This document shows positions 12,901 through 27,900 of a stretch of DNA of 64,000 bases, piece by piece; the stretch's first letter is position 1, and each line of letters starts with the position of its first letter. The position numbers were made by a program, and so were the translations under genes. The DNA is from Alitta virens (lineage: Eukaryota > Annelida > Polychaeta > Phyllodocida > Nereididae): NCBI GenBank assembly GCA_932294295.1, contig OW028579.1:31693250-31757249 (forward strand), written 5' to 3'. The notes below the pieces were generated by a model, which was given only the letters and a program-made list of their open reading frames with translations, was not told the origin of the DNA and did not search any database.

Positions 12901-15900
12901 AATAGAGACACATACACAATGTTATTTGTACTTCAATAACACATATTTAACACTTCTACGAGAGAAAAACTTTACATTTGCCATCACTGCCTATAACCAA
13001 GTACCCATCTACACTTGAGTGAGAATAAAAAAATGACAAATGTATTTGTATAGCGCCATATTTGGTTACATTCTATGGTGGAGTGAAGCAGTGGTTCAAG
13101 GAGAATCTGCTCAGTTTTCCCATGCCATATCCACTGGGCCATGGCACCCACAAAACGCAAGGTGTGACACTGATGGGGGTGTATTTTTGCTACAACTCCT
13201 GTGTGGCACCAAAGATTATGACAGTAAACTGGACACAGGTTTCTGTGTATCTCCGGTACCATTTATTACATGTTTAAGTCAGCATGTTGATACATGGCCA
13301 AATGTGCCACGTGCATTTCCTTGATAAACACATGGAAAACGCATGGTTTTTAGCTAATTATAAGGCAAGAACCATGCGTTTTCAATGCGTTTATCCAAAC
13401 GGATGGAAAACGCATGTGGCACAATTGGCCATGTAGTAAAAATAAATGTAATGAACTTTTCTTGTTCCCTCAGTTTCCAGTGCATTTGGTGCGCCTCTCA
13501 TGTTATCTTTCTTATTTCAGTGTTCACTGTAGGAGGAACTGGAGAGGGCCTGCCTTGTGCGCATAATTGGATTTACAATGGAGCCACCTACTCAGGTTGC
13601 ACCACAGTGGATCACAAAAGGTTGGTGGCAGTCATTGTCAGTTATACAAACTGCTCAGGGTCACATACATATAACGCGCAGTTGAAGTTACCAAAGATTT
13701 AAGCTGACTGATTTATTTAACGATTCAATAAAATCAATTATAAGTGGATGTTAATAATTATGGGATCATCAGATTCATCACATTAATGAACATCTTTCTG
13801 TTTTCAATTCATCTGATATCACAATGTTATCATATGTACCTCTTGATCATAATCCAACATGCTGCAACATGTGCTGTTTATTTGATAGTATTTTTTAGTA
13901 GTTTTTTTAATTCATTTATATGTATGATGTTAATTCCTTGATTTGATTGACACAGAGCTTGGTGTGCTACTACTACTATTTACAACGGTGCCTGGGGAAA
14001 CTGTTTAGGTGAGATATTACAGCCAACTTCATAGACGTGGAAACTGATCTCATAGACTTGAAAGAAAAATTCCAGATGACGTCATGTGAATGTAGGAATC
14101 TCATTGGCTGAAGGTCTTCTTTGGCCAATGAGAGTCAATGAGAGTCCTGAATTCACATGATGTCATCTGGCATTTAGTTTCCAAGTCTATGATATGGATT
14201 TCCAAGTCTATGATATGGATTTCCGAGTCTATGATATGGATTTCTAAGTCTATGAAATTGGCTGTAAAGACTTTGATTAAGACTGCAGATGATCCTTTCC
14301 ATCTTAATGAAAAATTTACGGAGCAGGGTTATGATTCTTCCGTGTATTGCAGATGCTGATTCTCCCAGCTGCACAACAGCTTGTAAAAGTAAGTCGGAGT
14401 TGTTGGCTTTCATGTACAAAAATAATCTTTGTAAAATCAAAATTAAAAGGTTAAATTGATACACTAATACCAAACATCCAAGTAGTACAGAGTGCAAAAA
14501 AATTTGACGATGTTGCCGTGGAGATCGATGTTATAAGTCTAACCCAAATAGTTAGATGTATCCAAGATAGCATTCCACATCGTTTCAGCATTGGCGCGAC
14601 ATTGCGACATCAAAACGATGCTGTGCCGACTGTGGCCTACATAGAAACGATGCTGGCCCGATTTGGAATGCTATCTGCGATTTGCATGCATGTACAATGT
14701 ATTTGTATAGCAAGATAATCCAGGTAGATCGGCTCATCGTTGGACCAACGATGGCTGAATAAGGTTGATGTTGGAACGCTGTTGACCCAATATCCCAGAT
14801 AGCATTCCAAATCGGGAAAACATTGGCGTGACGTCGGTGATGCTGTTAATACTTGTTACGATGTTCTACCATCAGTGGCCAATATAGAAACGATGTTGGC
14901 CCGATTAAGTATGCTATCTGGGATGGTGGGCTGTCTGGATACTTCTATAATGAGTGATAATAACTGAAAGGAACAAAACATTGTATAATTTAATCTAATT
15001 TTATTCAATGTGTTGACCAATCTGATCCATGACTTGGTTTAATCTTATAACATTGATCAGCATGACAACATGCTCAAGAGGTGCACACTCTGTAGCTATT
15101 CCATAGATTACTGTGACACTGGGCATGATTGTACCACATTGATGATATGAATGTGATCTTTTCAGCTATTACTGATTTTGGCACATCCTCAGGAGCACCG
15201 TGTGTCTTCCCTTTCAGATACGAAGGCACAACTTATAACTTCTGCACAAATAGAGACCATGACAAGTATGTGTAATAATGTGCACAATGTAACATTCCCG
15301 AGAAACATTTCTCTGGGCTGGCAAATGCCTTTTTTTTTTTTTTGTCAATGGCCAGCTCTGCTGAGGGTACCGGTTCAAGCCCTCAACCGGGCGCTCTTCA
15401 CGAGCTACATCCCAACTGGGTGTCAATTGCATGAGACATTAAATAGGAACCTTGTACTCAGTGTCTATGCTGAGGCAAGTACCAATGGGGTAAATGTGTA
15501 ATATGGTGTGGACCATAAGCCTATCATCTCATCATAATGTCTGCCTCTGGCAGCTGGCAATATAAGCTGATTAATTTATAAGCGTCAGACCCAGTGGCAT
15601 TGAGACATGCAGTAGATTTATGTATAATATTTTTGCCTTAACTGGTAACAGTACTGGTAACAGTACTGGTAACAGTACTGGTAACAGTACTGGTAACAGT
15701 ACTGGTAACAGTACTGGTAACAGTACTGGTAACAGTACTGGTAACAGTACTGGTAACAGTACTGGTAACAGTACTGGTAACAGTACTCAAATATGTGCCA
15801 ACATTAAACAATTTGCCTTTTCTATGAAAAAAAACAACCAAAAAAACATCAACAACAAAAAACAACGACCTTTCCTTTATGTGATAATTACAATTAAAGA

Positions 15901-18900
15901 AATCAACACTTGGGGGATTTTCCCCTTGTTTTAAAATTTATTATAATCTTTCTTTCATTTTCAAGGCTTTGGTGTGCTACAACTTCATCATACAGAGGAC
16001 TATGGGGAAACTGCAGATTTTGTAAGTTTTAAGTCATATAAAATTTTACTAACATTTGCAAAAGGGTGTTTAAATGTTTCATTTGCACAAGGTTTTCCAA
16101 ATATGAACATTTGAAAATACACTAAAATTCTCTGAGGTCGAAGTTAGTCGCATGCAGGCTTCTCTTATGGGACAGAGGGGGGAAGGGGTCGGGGGCTAGT
16201 TGTTCTTGAAACAATGTCAAAATATCTAAGTAGCCATTTTTTATATACTCTTTCTGGCGTATCATCGAAACTGGTTGATTGATATCACTCTAAAAGTGCC
16301 CCTACATTAACAGCCAGCTGGCACGGTGACTTTTTGTGACGTCATCGTCGATCAAAATCGTTAGTGATGTGTTTCTGTATGTTTCAATTTGTTGCTTCAT
16401 GAACTAAATATTTTTAAAAACTTTATTTCACATATGGTAGATCTATATGTGTGTGGATAATGTATTCACCATTTGGTAATATTCATTTCAGCCAAAGACT
16501 GCTCAGGTTATGGAATTGTACCAGTCACCCTAGGACCACTTTGTACAAGTAAGCGAAGAATGGATCAGGTTGATTTTGATTAGTAGCTAAACATCTACAT
16601 AATATGATAATGCAATGTGCATGAGAGGCCGCAGGAGGTGTGATTTACTAAAAATATAATTTGATGCCATTTTCATAGTTGCAATTCACCAGGAGCTCTC
16701 ATGTAATTTATCTAATACGTAACAATCTAGGCAACCAAAACGCGATCGTTCCGCTTGAGCGGGGATATTACCGTGACACCCCTTGCCCAGCGCAAAGGCA
16801 TTCTCTGTGACGTCATCAATACAAGTTTGTTGTGACGTTTTGGCCTATTTTCATCGTCGCGCATCATGACCTCATTACCGCGCATTGATTTCTAGTTTAA
16901 TTAGGACAACAAAGTTCCGTCCGGTCATTTGAGAATAGCACGTCAGTAGATTTTTGTTTTTGGCCAATCTCTAGTCATAAAAGCCCTACGGGCGGCCCCT
17001 ACGGGGCCGCTCCTGCGGCCTAATACATGGCCAAATGTGCCACATGCGTTTTCCATGAAAAGGATAAACGCACCGAAAACGCCATGTAGTAGGGTTATTA
17101 AAGTAATAGGAACTTCCATGATGAAATATCCGTTATTATTTTCCATAAGAAATATTATAGTGCAATTCATTTCAACGTGTAATGACGTTTCCTATGCTAT
17201 CTCATAACTGACCTGCTGTGTGGTACTTATTTTTCGGTAGTTGTAATTTTCAAGTCAAGACCAGACGGTTTTTCATAATTACACTGTCGGTCGTGCACTA
17301 AATGGCTTTGAAAACGACATATTTTAATGCTTTTTCTGAGAAAATCAATCGCCATGACCTCGCTTCCATCGCGATTATTCGTCTGGTCATTGACAGGTGC
17401 TTGTGACGTCATCAAGTGGTGACGTCACCAGTCTTATCAAATTGGCGCCAAATTCATGTATTGTTAATTTGTAGCAAAAAGAGGCTAGTAGTTAACATTT
17501 ATTTATGATCTCAGACACAAACATTGTCTGTTATAATTAAGCCAGCCCACACTATGTGACTTTGTCAGCCGATTCCGTGTCGATTCCGTGTCGGCGCGCT
17601 AGTGTGCATTTACCCGCCGACGCGATTTCCCGGAAAAATCGGCAAAAATCGGCGTTGCAAGTAGTCTGGCATTTCAAAGAAAATCGGCATCCAGGGGCCT
17701 GTTAATAACTAAATTAAAATGATGCAGTGGAATTAGTTGACAACTTTTCAACAGTGTCAGTATATATTAATTGCTGACTGTTTACTGTTTTGTGCTAAGG
17801 TCAAGTGCAATTCTAAAGAAGTAGTATAATTGACACTAGTTAATCCATCTTATCAATAAGGGCATAGCTCCTAGACATATATACAGTTGAATCTCTACCT
17901 TAAAGACCACACTATCATGGGTCCCAGCCAGTGTCCGCAATATAAACATGTCCTATTCAATTGGCCAATGTGTTCAGTGGGAGGGGCATTACAGTTTTAC
18001 TTTCATTTGATTGGTTAATATGTCAGTGATTGACAGATTATGTAACAATTGTTTGCTGATAGTTTAATTACCATGTAACCAAAAAGTAGCAATAATACAC
18101 AATGTAGCAAGAAATAATGACCCAGACATAAACAATGTCTGAACATTTTGCAGGAACTGCACTTGACTTGACCTTTCACCTGCATTATTTATTATAATGC
18201 ATAACTCCACTTCTAGCAATAATAAAAATATGCAGATTTTTGAAACCCTTTGAAATGATGTTTTGTGCATAACTATATAATCCTTTTACCCATTCATTAC
18301 AGCATTACTTTTTTTTTAATGTCTCAATTGTAGCCTTGGAAAAAATCTAATTGGGGGGGGGGGGCAATTCAGTCAAAGGTCAAGCTTCCAATGTTCTGAT
18401 GTTCACTTTAGTAAACAAGTAATATTTATATTTGGCAAAATTCTAGCTCTGACTAGTACCACCAGATTGAAGTACACAGAAAATATGTCATCTATCTGAT
18501 TTTGCTTTCAGCAGAAATTAAAAATGCATCTTCCAGCAGAAATTAACTGTTATCATTTCTAGAAGTGGAGTTTTGCAAATAATCCAAGAAAATAAATTCA
18601 ATATCAATTAATTGAATTGAATGTAAATACTTGAACAGCTCAATTGATAGCTATTGATCACCAAAAGTGAGTTATTGTGCTGACATAATTTGTGATCTTG
18701 ATCTCAAATGTACAGAGTTAAACAACCCACTGACTGGCGCGGATGTAACGACATTGAAATGATTACACAATGTGAGCGGCCCAGTCAAAACACCAACTAA
18801 TTGTAACAACTGTTAACTAAATAGCCAGTCAAGTGTAATTGTTTACCAAGCATCTAATAATGCAAACCATACCTAGACCTATTAAAGCATGTAGATCATG

Positions 18901-21900
18901 TAGATGATTGACAGTCAATTTTGTTGGGTTCAATGAACTTTTGACAGTTGTTGATTTGTATATTATTTAGTACTTTGGATACCAATATACAAACCAGCCA
19001 ACTTACTAAAATTATAATAATAGCCTATTTTCATCACCTAGCAAGTTGGGGTTTGATTATATTTAATTCTGTCTATTTTGTGCTGATCCATCATGATCAA
19101 GCCCCCATGCCACAGGAAAAAATATATGAGGAAACAGTTTGACATTTATTTTGAATCCTACTATAATGCAAGCAACAACAAAAAAGTCCATCCAAACCTT
19201 AAGTTCCTGCATGGCCATTCACATCCTAAAACCCCAGTGAAATTCCAATAATAAAGTTATCAAATTATTTAAAAATAAAATAATAATAAAATGCAACCTC
19301 TACAAGTCGCAAATTCATTATATCATTGTTCTAATTGGCCTATTCCTTCTACAGTAGTCTGTCAGTTCAGCAAAGTCAGTCAGTTCAGCCAAATCAGTCA
19401 GTACAGCCAAGTCAGGTTCAGTCAAGTTAATTCAGTTATATATATTCAGTCAGGCTCACTCAGTTAAATCAGTCAGTTGAACTCAGTCAATTCTGTCTGT
19501 CTGTCAGTTAAGCTCATCCGTTCAGTCAGTCAGTTCAGCAAGTCAGTCAGTTCAGTCAAGTCAGTCAGCACAACAGAACATGCCAGCTGACAACTAGTCA
19601 GTCATTTAGGCAGCCAGACAGTGTTTTATTCTTGTACCTTAAATATCACTTACAAATTGTAGATTTAGTGACGTCGTAAACCTCAGGGTTGTCATCAGTA
19701 TTTCTTTCTCGATAAATTAGGTATATGTGAATTTTTTTCATTGTGTTGCTTTAAAGGCATATAGATGATAAGATAGTTACAAATGAACTATATAGAAAAA
19801 AACCACATTGTTCTATCATGTATAGAAGCCAAGTAATTGCCAGTTGAAGTTTTGCACTCCTCCAACATCTTCAGGTGAGTTAAAGATGAATATCTTTAGT
19901 TAAAGAAAGTCAGGTGAGAAGGCCATGGCAAAAAGTGAGATTCATGATTGGGATAGATTAAATATTCTGAATGTAGAAATACTTTCAATGTACATAAAAT
20001 ATGTTGTTATAACTTTAAAAACATGTCTAATAAATTCCAACTTGTGTACTATTTTTGTGTTCACTGTCTTGACTTGAGAAATTGTACCAATAATATATGA
20101 TAATACTTTAAATAATTGATTACCTTTTCCATTTTAGAGACAGTTTTTTTTCCAATGTTTTTTGTTTTTACAAATATTCCTGGTTCTAATGGAACTCATA
20201 TTGTAGAATTCATAAATAAAATTGCTGCCTTCTACATGAAAATTTCTTCTGTTATAGCCATTAAAAAACTGGGTTTCAAAATGAAAAAGCAAGTTCAAGC
20301 AGACACAGTATTATGGAAATTCAACCTGTCCCTATCAAAGTTTATCTAAAAAGAGAAAATGTACCAAATCTAAAGCACATCCAATTTGGAGGTCATAAGT
20401 TGAATAGTTTTGAAGATAGACGTTGCCAAAACGAGTGCAAAAAACGCCTAAACCTTGACTTTGTTCTATAATTTTTCTAGCCAAAATTCCAAGTGGTATT
20501 GATCTTAAATTTTGCACACTTCCTATATACTAATGTAGCTTTGTCTCAGAATTTAAATCTGAGAGGGTCAGGTTGGAGGCATTTGTTGAATTGACATGGA
20601 ATGACTCTATAGTAATAAAGAAAATGCAAAAAATATAATAAATTACCTAATAAATGGAGTTTATAATTATTTTTTTAAGCTATAAGGAACCCTAATAGGA
20701 TATATAGTATTAGCTGGATATATGACTGGATAATGTATGCACAATTAATGCCGTGAAATAGGGAAAATAATGGTGAAGGTGCCAAAAAAAGAGAGAAAAA
20801 ACACCTATATCTAATGGTATTAAGGTAAAAATGCATCAATTATCCACTAATATTTTCAATTGATTGGTGGCTGTAATTATATAGGGCTTTCAGCATTATT
20901 ACAACAGCATAAACTACCTGTGGATTACTGGCTTCTGCCAGTTCTGGGGAACAAATTTTTCAACTTATTTTATTTATTTTTTTGTGAGATTGTTTAGCAT
21001 ATTTGTGTTATACTGGTCAAATTTAGGGTCAATGGCACCATAAACAGTGTCAGTACAACTCTGTGAATTTAGAGAAATAAGATGAGATCCAAGGAACAGG
21101 ATTAGTTCACCTTCCTGCTGCTAGGTGGACGCAACACCATGACGTCATCATGTGGATAGGCTCTAAAAAGCTGTCATAAGACCAGTCTAAGAAAATGGTT
21201 TATTGCAAGGCAGACGTTTAGCATTGAAATGCCATGGTAATCAACAACAACATGATTCTGCCAAATTTGTTTGTCATGAAACATTTGGTCAAAGCATGTA
21301 ATTAACAAGAACGTGCACCGCAATACCACACACCAGGTCAGTTATGAATAATGACACCGAAAGTCCCTGCACAGCTCCGAAATTTACAGTTTAAGTATTA
21401 TTCTGTGGTAATTTTTTATCATATCATTTCAAGATCATATGTTTCTACCTCTTTTTTATAACAGCAAGGACAGAAGGTGGTAATGCCAATGGGGCTCCTT
21501 GTGCGATTCCATTCAGTTATAACGGAGTCATTTTCAACTCATGTACAGCTACGGATTACGATAGGTGAAATATATTTTACTTACTGTTACATTTTGTGGT
21601 ATTTGTGATGCCGTTAATTGTCATTATAATGTCATTCTTAGGTCATACAAATGAGGGATAGAGAGCAAGGAAATTTACAAGTAAACAATCCATATTATTG
21701 ATTTAAAAAACTGCCAAAGCGCTGCCATTAAATTGTGTTCACCAAAAAGTAAAAAGGTAGAGAAATAGATTTGTATGACCTGAGAATGACATCATAATGA
21801 CAAAATATAATAATGTTTCACTGTTGATTGTTGAGGATATGACCTGGTACTATCATCTTTGGTGTTTTCCCTGCATTAAAGCCCAGGTGAGGGGTGAGAA

Positions 21901-24900
21901 GTCTTGAGTCCCGGAAATTAATGAATGTTGCAGTGATGAGAGCTCTCACAGCTCAGTATGGAAGCCTTTCAAAGATGTTTTAATTAGTGGATATAACGTA
22001 TGAACAACTGTGTGGAATGGAAAGGGGGTTATTATGACAAAATAGTTATATGCATCCAAATAATTCGGTGAAAATTTGTGACGTAAAGGAAAAAAATAAT
22101 ACTAATGTTTCACTGTTAATTGTTTGGAATTTGCATTTCACAAATTGAAATGCTCCACATACCGCAAAGACTTGTTTCCATGGCAACACAAAAAGGGTTT
22201 TTCTTTATCAGAATGACCACGTATTTTGCATAGGAAACGTATGTTACCTAAATTTTATTTTGCAAATATCATCAGTCTATGTTCATCATAACTGTCTATA
22301 TGAAAAAATGATCAGAACTTTCTGAACGGCCCTCGTATATGATTAGATTCTGCATACAATTATTTTGCTAGTATTTTTATACTTTTCTAAGTTGCATGCT
22401 GCTTCACATTTTCACCTTTTCTATGGTAAATTCTTTCGGAGCTCTTTGTGAACAAGTATTTATTCACATGTCTGTACATGTTTATTTCTGAACTGCCTTC
22501 TGGATATTTCATCACAGAAATTTGTACTGCATTCTATTATACAAATATTGACTGGTGCGAGGGCACTAGTACATTTCATTTGACCCGAGGGAGTGATAGT
22601 AGCCTCTATTTCCTGAGGCATTAGCCGAGGGAAGTAGTGGTCAAATAAAACATTTTAGGGCCCGAAGTGACCAGTCAATAATTGTTTTATTATGCCTCCA
22701 CAAACTAAAATACAGGATCTTTTTTTTTTACTGAAGCTTCATTTGGTTGTGAAACAAAAATAAAAATAAATACAAACAACAATAATTTATATTTGACACC
22801 AGCTCTTTTCAGTCTTCAGATATTTGCTAAAACCCAAGTTTAAGATAAATTTGCCCAAAACCAAGACCTATTACATGTAGGCATATATGCCTAGCTTTTT
22901 TTTCTGCCACAATCCATGAAATCAGTCCTTCAACACTGGTGAGTTGTGACGTCACTATAAATAAACAATGGTAACGAGCCAGTCACTATTCTTCCGGAAT
23001 AGTGCCCCAAGGGCAATAGTACTTTCTAAGCAATGTCATGTGACATTGTTTTTAGCCAATCACAGCTCATGAGACATTGCAGAGGTATAATAATACTCAG
23101 TCTGTATATCGTAACAGATCGTCTCTTGTAAGCTTCTAAAATAAAAGTATAAATAATTAGTAAAGTAAATCAACAACAGTCTAATTCGTTTTTTTTTTGT
23201 GTTTTTTGCAATGTATACCTTAGTATTTATATTTATCTTTTTTATTCAATACAAATCTTGAACCTTTTGTTTTCTTTTGTCAGACCATGGTGTTCAACAA
23301 CATCTACTTATGTTGGAAAGTTCGGAGTATGCCCGGGTATGTAATGACTATCTACAATCCCTGTGTTAAGTTTTTCATCATAAAAAGTAAGTAAACATTT
23401 GGCAAATGATTATTCACATTTCCATTTGCCTTTTTTAGATCCAGGAACTTGTGGATTCTTCTGCCCAGGTTGGTATATTAAGAATTTTTCCCCCAATACT
23501 CCCAAACAAAATACATGTAGATACTCTCAAGACTATACTAGATCACAGAGCAAGGGCTGCTTAGCTCAGTGGTAGCACACTAAGATGCCAACCAACGGGT
23601 CCTGGGTTCAAATCCAGCCCATGTTGGAAGGTGGCTTCATCATTCGCCTCATTGCCTTGCTACCTGCCTGTCCTGATCAGCCCTTACTGGTGCAAAAATA
23701 TGGGCTTCATCATTTGCCTCACTGCCTTGGCACCTGCCTGTCCTGATCAGCCCTTACTGGTGCAAAAATATGGGCTTCATCATTTGCCTCACTGCCTTGG
23801 CACCTGGCTGTCCTTATCAGCCCTTACTGGTGCAAAAATATGGGCTTCATCATTTGCCTCACTGCCTTGGGACCTGCCTGTCCTGATCAGCCCTATCCAG
23901 TGCAAAAATATGGGATGTAAAGCCCTGTCTCACCCATCCACTCAGAGTAGACAACCTGCTATTGGAGAGTAACCTTATCCCTACATAGGCTACTCTCACT
24001 ACGTATAGAAAATCTATTCCTTTCTTAACATACTGCCATTTTTAAAAAATATATTCAGTTTTTTTACAACCTGAATGCAAAACAAATTCACTGTTTGGTT
24101 TGTATAGTTTTACGTTATTTTCAATTATGTCATCCATATATTATCAATGCCATTTATATAATTTACATAATTATTATATTGTACAATACATCACAATGAC
24201 AGTCACATATACTTGCAAACAGCATTTTGTATTCTTCCACAGCTATTACACTAGGGGGCACTGCCAACTCCCAGCCCTGTGTGTTTCCATTTATCTATAA
24301 AGGAGTGACTTATGAGGCTTGCACAACCGTCGAAGATGACAGGTATAAAATTCTGTATTTGTATTAAAAGCTGCATTGATAAGTTTGCCATATATCATTA
24401 CAGTTGCAGTCAAAAATTTGTAAAAACCCCAACAGAAATCAGGTAACCAATATTGAAGTGCATTAAATCTGTCACTACAATGATAATTTTTCTCAAATAT
24501 AGTACTAAAAACCTAACATATAGTTTCAACCAGATACATCCAATACTTTTGACAAAAATGAAGAATCTTTTTCCTTGCACTTCAAATTATATCTTGTTGC
24601 ACAATGTTTAACAGCAATCAATTTGTTCTCATAACTCAAACCAAGTTTCTGGCATTTGTATGGAGATACTTTTAAATATTTCTCATAGAAATTTGCTAAA
24701 GTTCTTCCACTCAAAAAACTTAGTTATGTTGAAAAAGCAGACTATTTACTTACTCATGGATGGTCAGGCATTGAGAGTCATTGCAAAGCAATATTGACCT
24801 GTCTACATCATCTGCTTCAAGCATTATCAAGCAATTCAAAACGCACTGTTTCGCATGTTTGTTACCAATATTGGGGAGAAGTCTGAAACTTCCTCCAGCA

Positions 24901-27900
24901 ACCAAGAGAAGAGTTGTTGGAATGGTCAAGAAAGAATGTGCAATGACCTGGGGAAAGCTGAAGTACTGGCACCGTCAAGAGACTGCTGCACCAAGAAGGG
25001 CTACGAGACTAGTGAAGAAGAAAAGAGCCACTGTTGTAGAAAAGCCATGGAAAATATTGCCTCCAGTTAGCTGAGATGTACATGCAGATTGGGTATGACC
25101 TTTGCAATAAAACTTTATGGAGTAACGGGCAAAAATTAATTTTTACAGACACAGTGATGGTCAGTATGTTTGGATTGAACCTGCTCAGACCTTCAACCCC
25201 AATAGGAAATAGTGCTAACAATGAGGAATGGGGGAGGAAACAACTACCTCAGTGGTAGTGCGCTGGGCTTCCAATCACTGGGTCCCGGGTTCAATTCCCG
25301 GTTGAGCCTATGTTGGATGGCTGTTTCATCCTTCGTCTCATTGCCATAGTCCCTACCTGTCCCTAATTAGCCCATCAGGTGCAGAAATACAGGAAGCCCT
25401 TATCCACAACCACGCTTCTGCGCCAGAAGAGCAAGGATACTTGAACAAATTTATGGCATCATGATTTGTGAAATAGGACATTTACATCAAAATTCTTAAA
25501 GTAGGCCGCAGTCACCAAACTGCGGAGAGGTCGAACTTTGATGCTTCAGCATTACAATGCCCCAGAGCATACTTCAAAACTAGTGTTAAAATGGCTCATA
25601 TAAAACATAATTAAATTTTTGAAGTAATCATCTTGAAGTTTTTTGATGTTAACTCAATTGAAAATTTGCGCATGGCATAGGAAAGACAGGTTCACATTTA
25701 TTGGTCATTAAGTTTGGAAGAGCTTCATAAAATTTAAAATGAGAAATGATCAAAAGTCTCCCAAAACATTGCCAGAAACTTGTGTTGCGTTATGAGAACA
25801 AATTGATTGTTAAACAGGCTAAACATTGCACAACAATATACCAAAGTTATAGGTAAAAGGTAAAGGTGGGGTTTATAGTCTGCTATCAGCCTAGTAGGCG
25901 CATGTAGCTCTCAGCCGACTTCACACAGTACCTTTGGTTGGCAGGCTCTGTTCTCTCTGGAACTTTCTCAACTCCCTGGGGAGCATACAGCTGTCGCATC
26001 ATGCTGCACCACCTGGGTGGAATGAAGCAGTGGTTGAAAGCGGATCTGCTCAGTTCCTCCATGCTGTGCCTGGGTTTGAACCCACGACCATGTGCTCTAT
26101 CCACTAGGCCACGACACGCACGCACACTTTTGACCTATCAAATTTTGGATATTTGATAAAATATCCTGCATTTTGTCAAAAGTATTGAATGTATCTGACT
26201 GAAACTATATGTTATCTGGTTTCTGTTCAGATGTATGCACATTTTTGACCTTGTATATGTACAATGCTGTGAACAACATACTTTAGGCACCATCCTGTGA
26301 AAATACGCCAGATGGAGCCACCAGTCATCTGAAGGAAGTTTTACTGTTTGTATTTCATACTTATTGGACAGACAGATAGGAGTATGTGAATGGTACATGA
26401 GTGCATCATAGTGTTATGAAATGCTGATACAAATAGCATGGATGCAAATGAAACATAAATACTGATGGTACATCAGTTGAATGTTAAATATAAGGGACAG
26501 TATGATATAATATTAATGGTTTATACTTTTCAGACATTGGTGTTCTACAACCACAGAATATCAAGACCAGTGGGGATATTGTGTATATGGTGAGTTTTTA
26601 AACCATATAATGTCCTTAATACCACATAAAAGATGACAACAAAATGGTATCGTACCTCATTAGGGGAAACAGGGTCCCTTTGGGACAAAGGGTACATTGG
26701 GACACCTGCCATATCTGGATAATAAACGAATTCAGTAATCCAAGGCTGGTCTGAAACTAAAGTAGGAAAACACTTTAATTTTTCTCTGAGGAAACAGGCA
26801 AGATCAAGTTAAGTGTTCAGTGGGGTGGAATTTAATGTTCTTTGCAGTCGGTTGTAAAATTTCCAATTATACTTTTGAACCCAAGTGTTTCATAGGATGG
26901 GTACAATAGTTGCGCCATATGCATGTTTCATATTATTAAGTGCCTTTCATAGAGATTTGATTAAGCATATTAGTAATCTCAAACAGCAGGAATGGAAGAG
27001 TTAACAAAGGGTTCTGTTAAAAACTACTGCATGTGGACCATTGGGGCAGTCAGGATACTTTGTTTATGTATATAAATTGAGTGTGCTGCGTAATGTGTAT
27101 GTATAAATAGATAAATACATTTATTTTTCTGTATTATAATACCCAACCACTGTGATGGATCAGCTCAATGAAACCCGTGAGTCAGCTGTGGAGGAACTCA
27201 CGCGAAGCCACGAGTGAGTTCCGTGGCCAGACAGGTCACGAATGGGTTTCAATGAGCTGATCCACCACTGTGGTTGGGTTTTATTTATATCCCACTTTTA
27301 CAGCTATTTTCAGTATGTAGAATGATGTATTTCCTCATTTCATCTGAAAAATGTTTATAGTCAGAAACGAATTCATGACTGATTGAGTTCAATAGCTTGT
27401 TTCGTCAGTAAAAATTAATCGCTGGTACAGATAAACAATGCAATATAGAAAGCAACTGTCAGCAGATTTGAAATTTCAGCTTCAGGCCAGTCTTTATTTG
27501 GTCAAAAATCGGTGAAGTATTGGCGAAACTGTGGCCATGTTCCAGTAGTTGTTGATTTTATCCAAATTACAAAAGGTGGGACATTCAGTGTCAACCAAAT
27601 ATAAACAGTTCAGGCCTAACTAGCAAAGCTGTGATCCCATTGTTGAAAGGGAAAGTGATTAGTCCTAAGGCATCCATCCTTAATTAAGGATAGTGGGTCA
27701 CAATTTATAATAATTAGGGATGGTGGATCACAATAAATACCTCATGGGTTGTTCCTAATAGGTTTTCTATGAGGAACACAGGAAACTGTGGGATATGTTT
27801 TACTCTCTTGTTTTATTTGTTTTGTGGTGCTAATTCTTCTTTTTGTTTAGCTCAATCCTGTCCAATCTCAACCCCAGCTCCAAGAGTGGCACCAACAAGG

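Larger units (their letters stand above)
16549..21464. other. Large FN2-gene intron with assorted repeats
   Basis: A 4.9-kb intron. Contents: MITE A at 17024-17088; a CpG-richer patch at about 16740-17680 with several TGACGTCA-like palindromes; a G13 run at 18354-18366; and a degenerate CAGTCAGTTCAG minisatellite at about 19365-19620. The frame at 20116-20349 shows no domain and is not supported as an exon. Confidence 0.5.
24405..26255 (+). mobile_element. Tc1/mariner-like transposon, inactive, with two nested SINEs
   Basis: Inverted ends (TTGCAGTCAAAAATTTG at about 24403 and CACATTTTTGACC at about 26240 in inverted orientation) belong to long inverted repeats of roughly 330 bp. They contain inner shared blocks (CATATAGTTTCA, CAGATACAT, AATACTTTTGACAAAA) on both sides. 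Between them a broken transposase frame is readable: a helix-turn-helix-like region at about 24880-24960 ([15 protein letters not shown]), a catalytic-block remnant [10 protein letters not shown] at about 25540-25570, where the usual second Asp is Tyr, and NSIENL near 25650. SINEs interrupt it at 25228-25425 and 25868-26125. It is dead by frameshifts, insertions and the Asp-to-Tyr change. Confidence 0.75.

Noticed and set aside
15620..15934. Asn-Ser-Thr-Gly repeat protein frame
   Set aside because: Produced by the 12-bp minisatellite inside an FN2 intron; both strands give open frames because the unit lacks stop codons.
20116..20349. Possible FN2-gene exon in the large intron
   Set aside because: Acceptor-like TTTTAG precedes it, but there is no Cys pattern, donor phase or similarity to FN2 modules.
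25270..25310. Possible tRNA gene (GGTTCAATTCC box)
   Set aside because: Part of SINE family 1, whose copies occur at several other places in the window.
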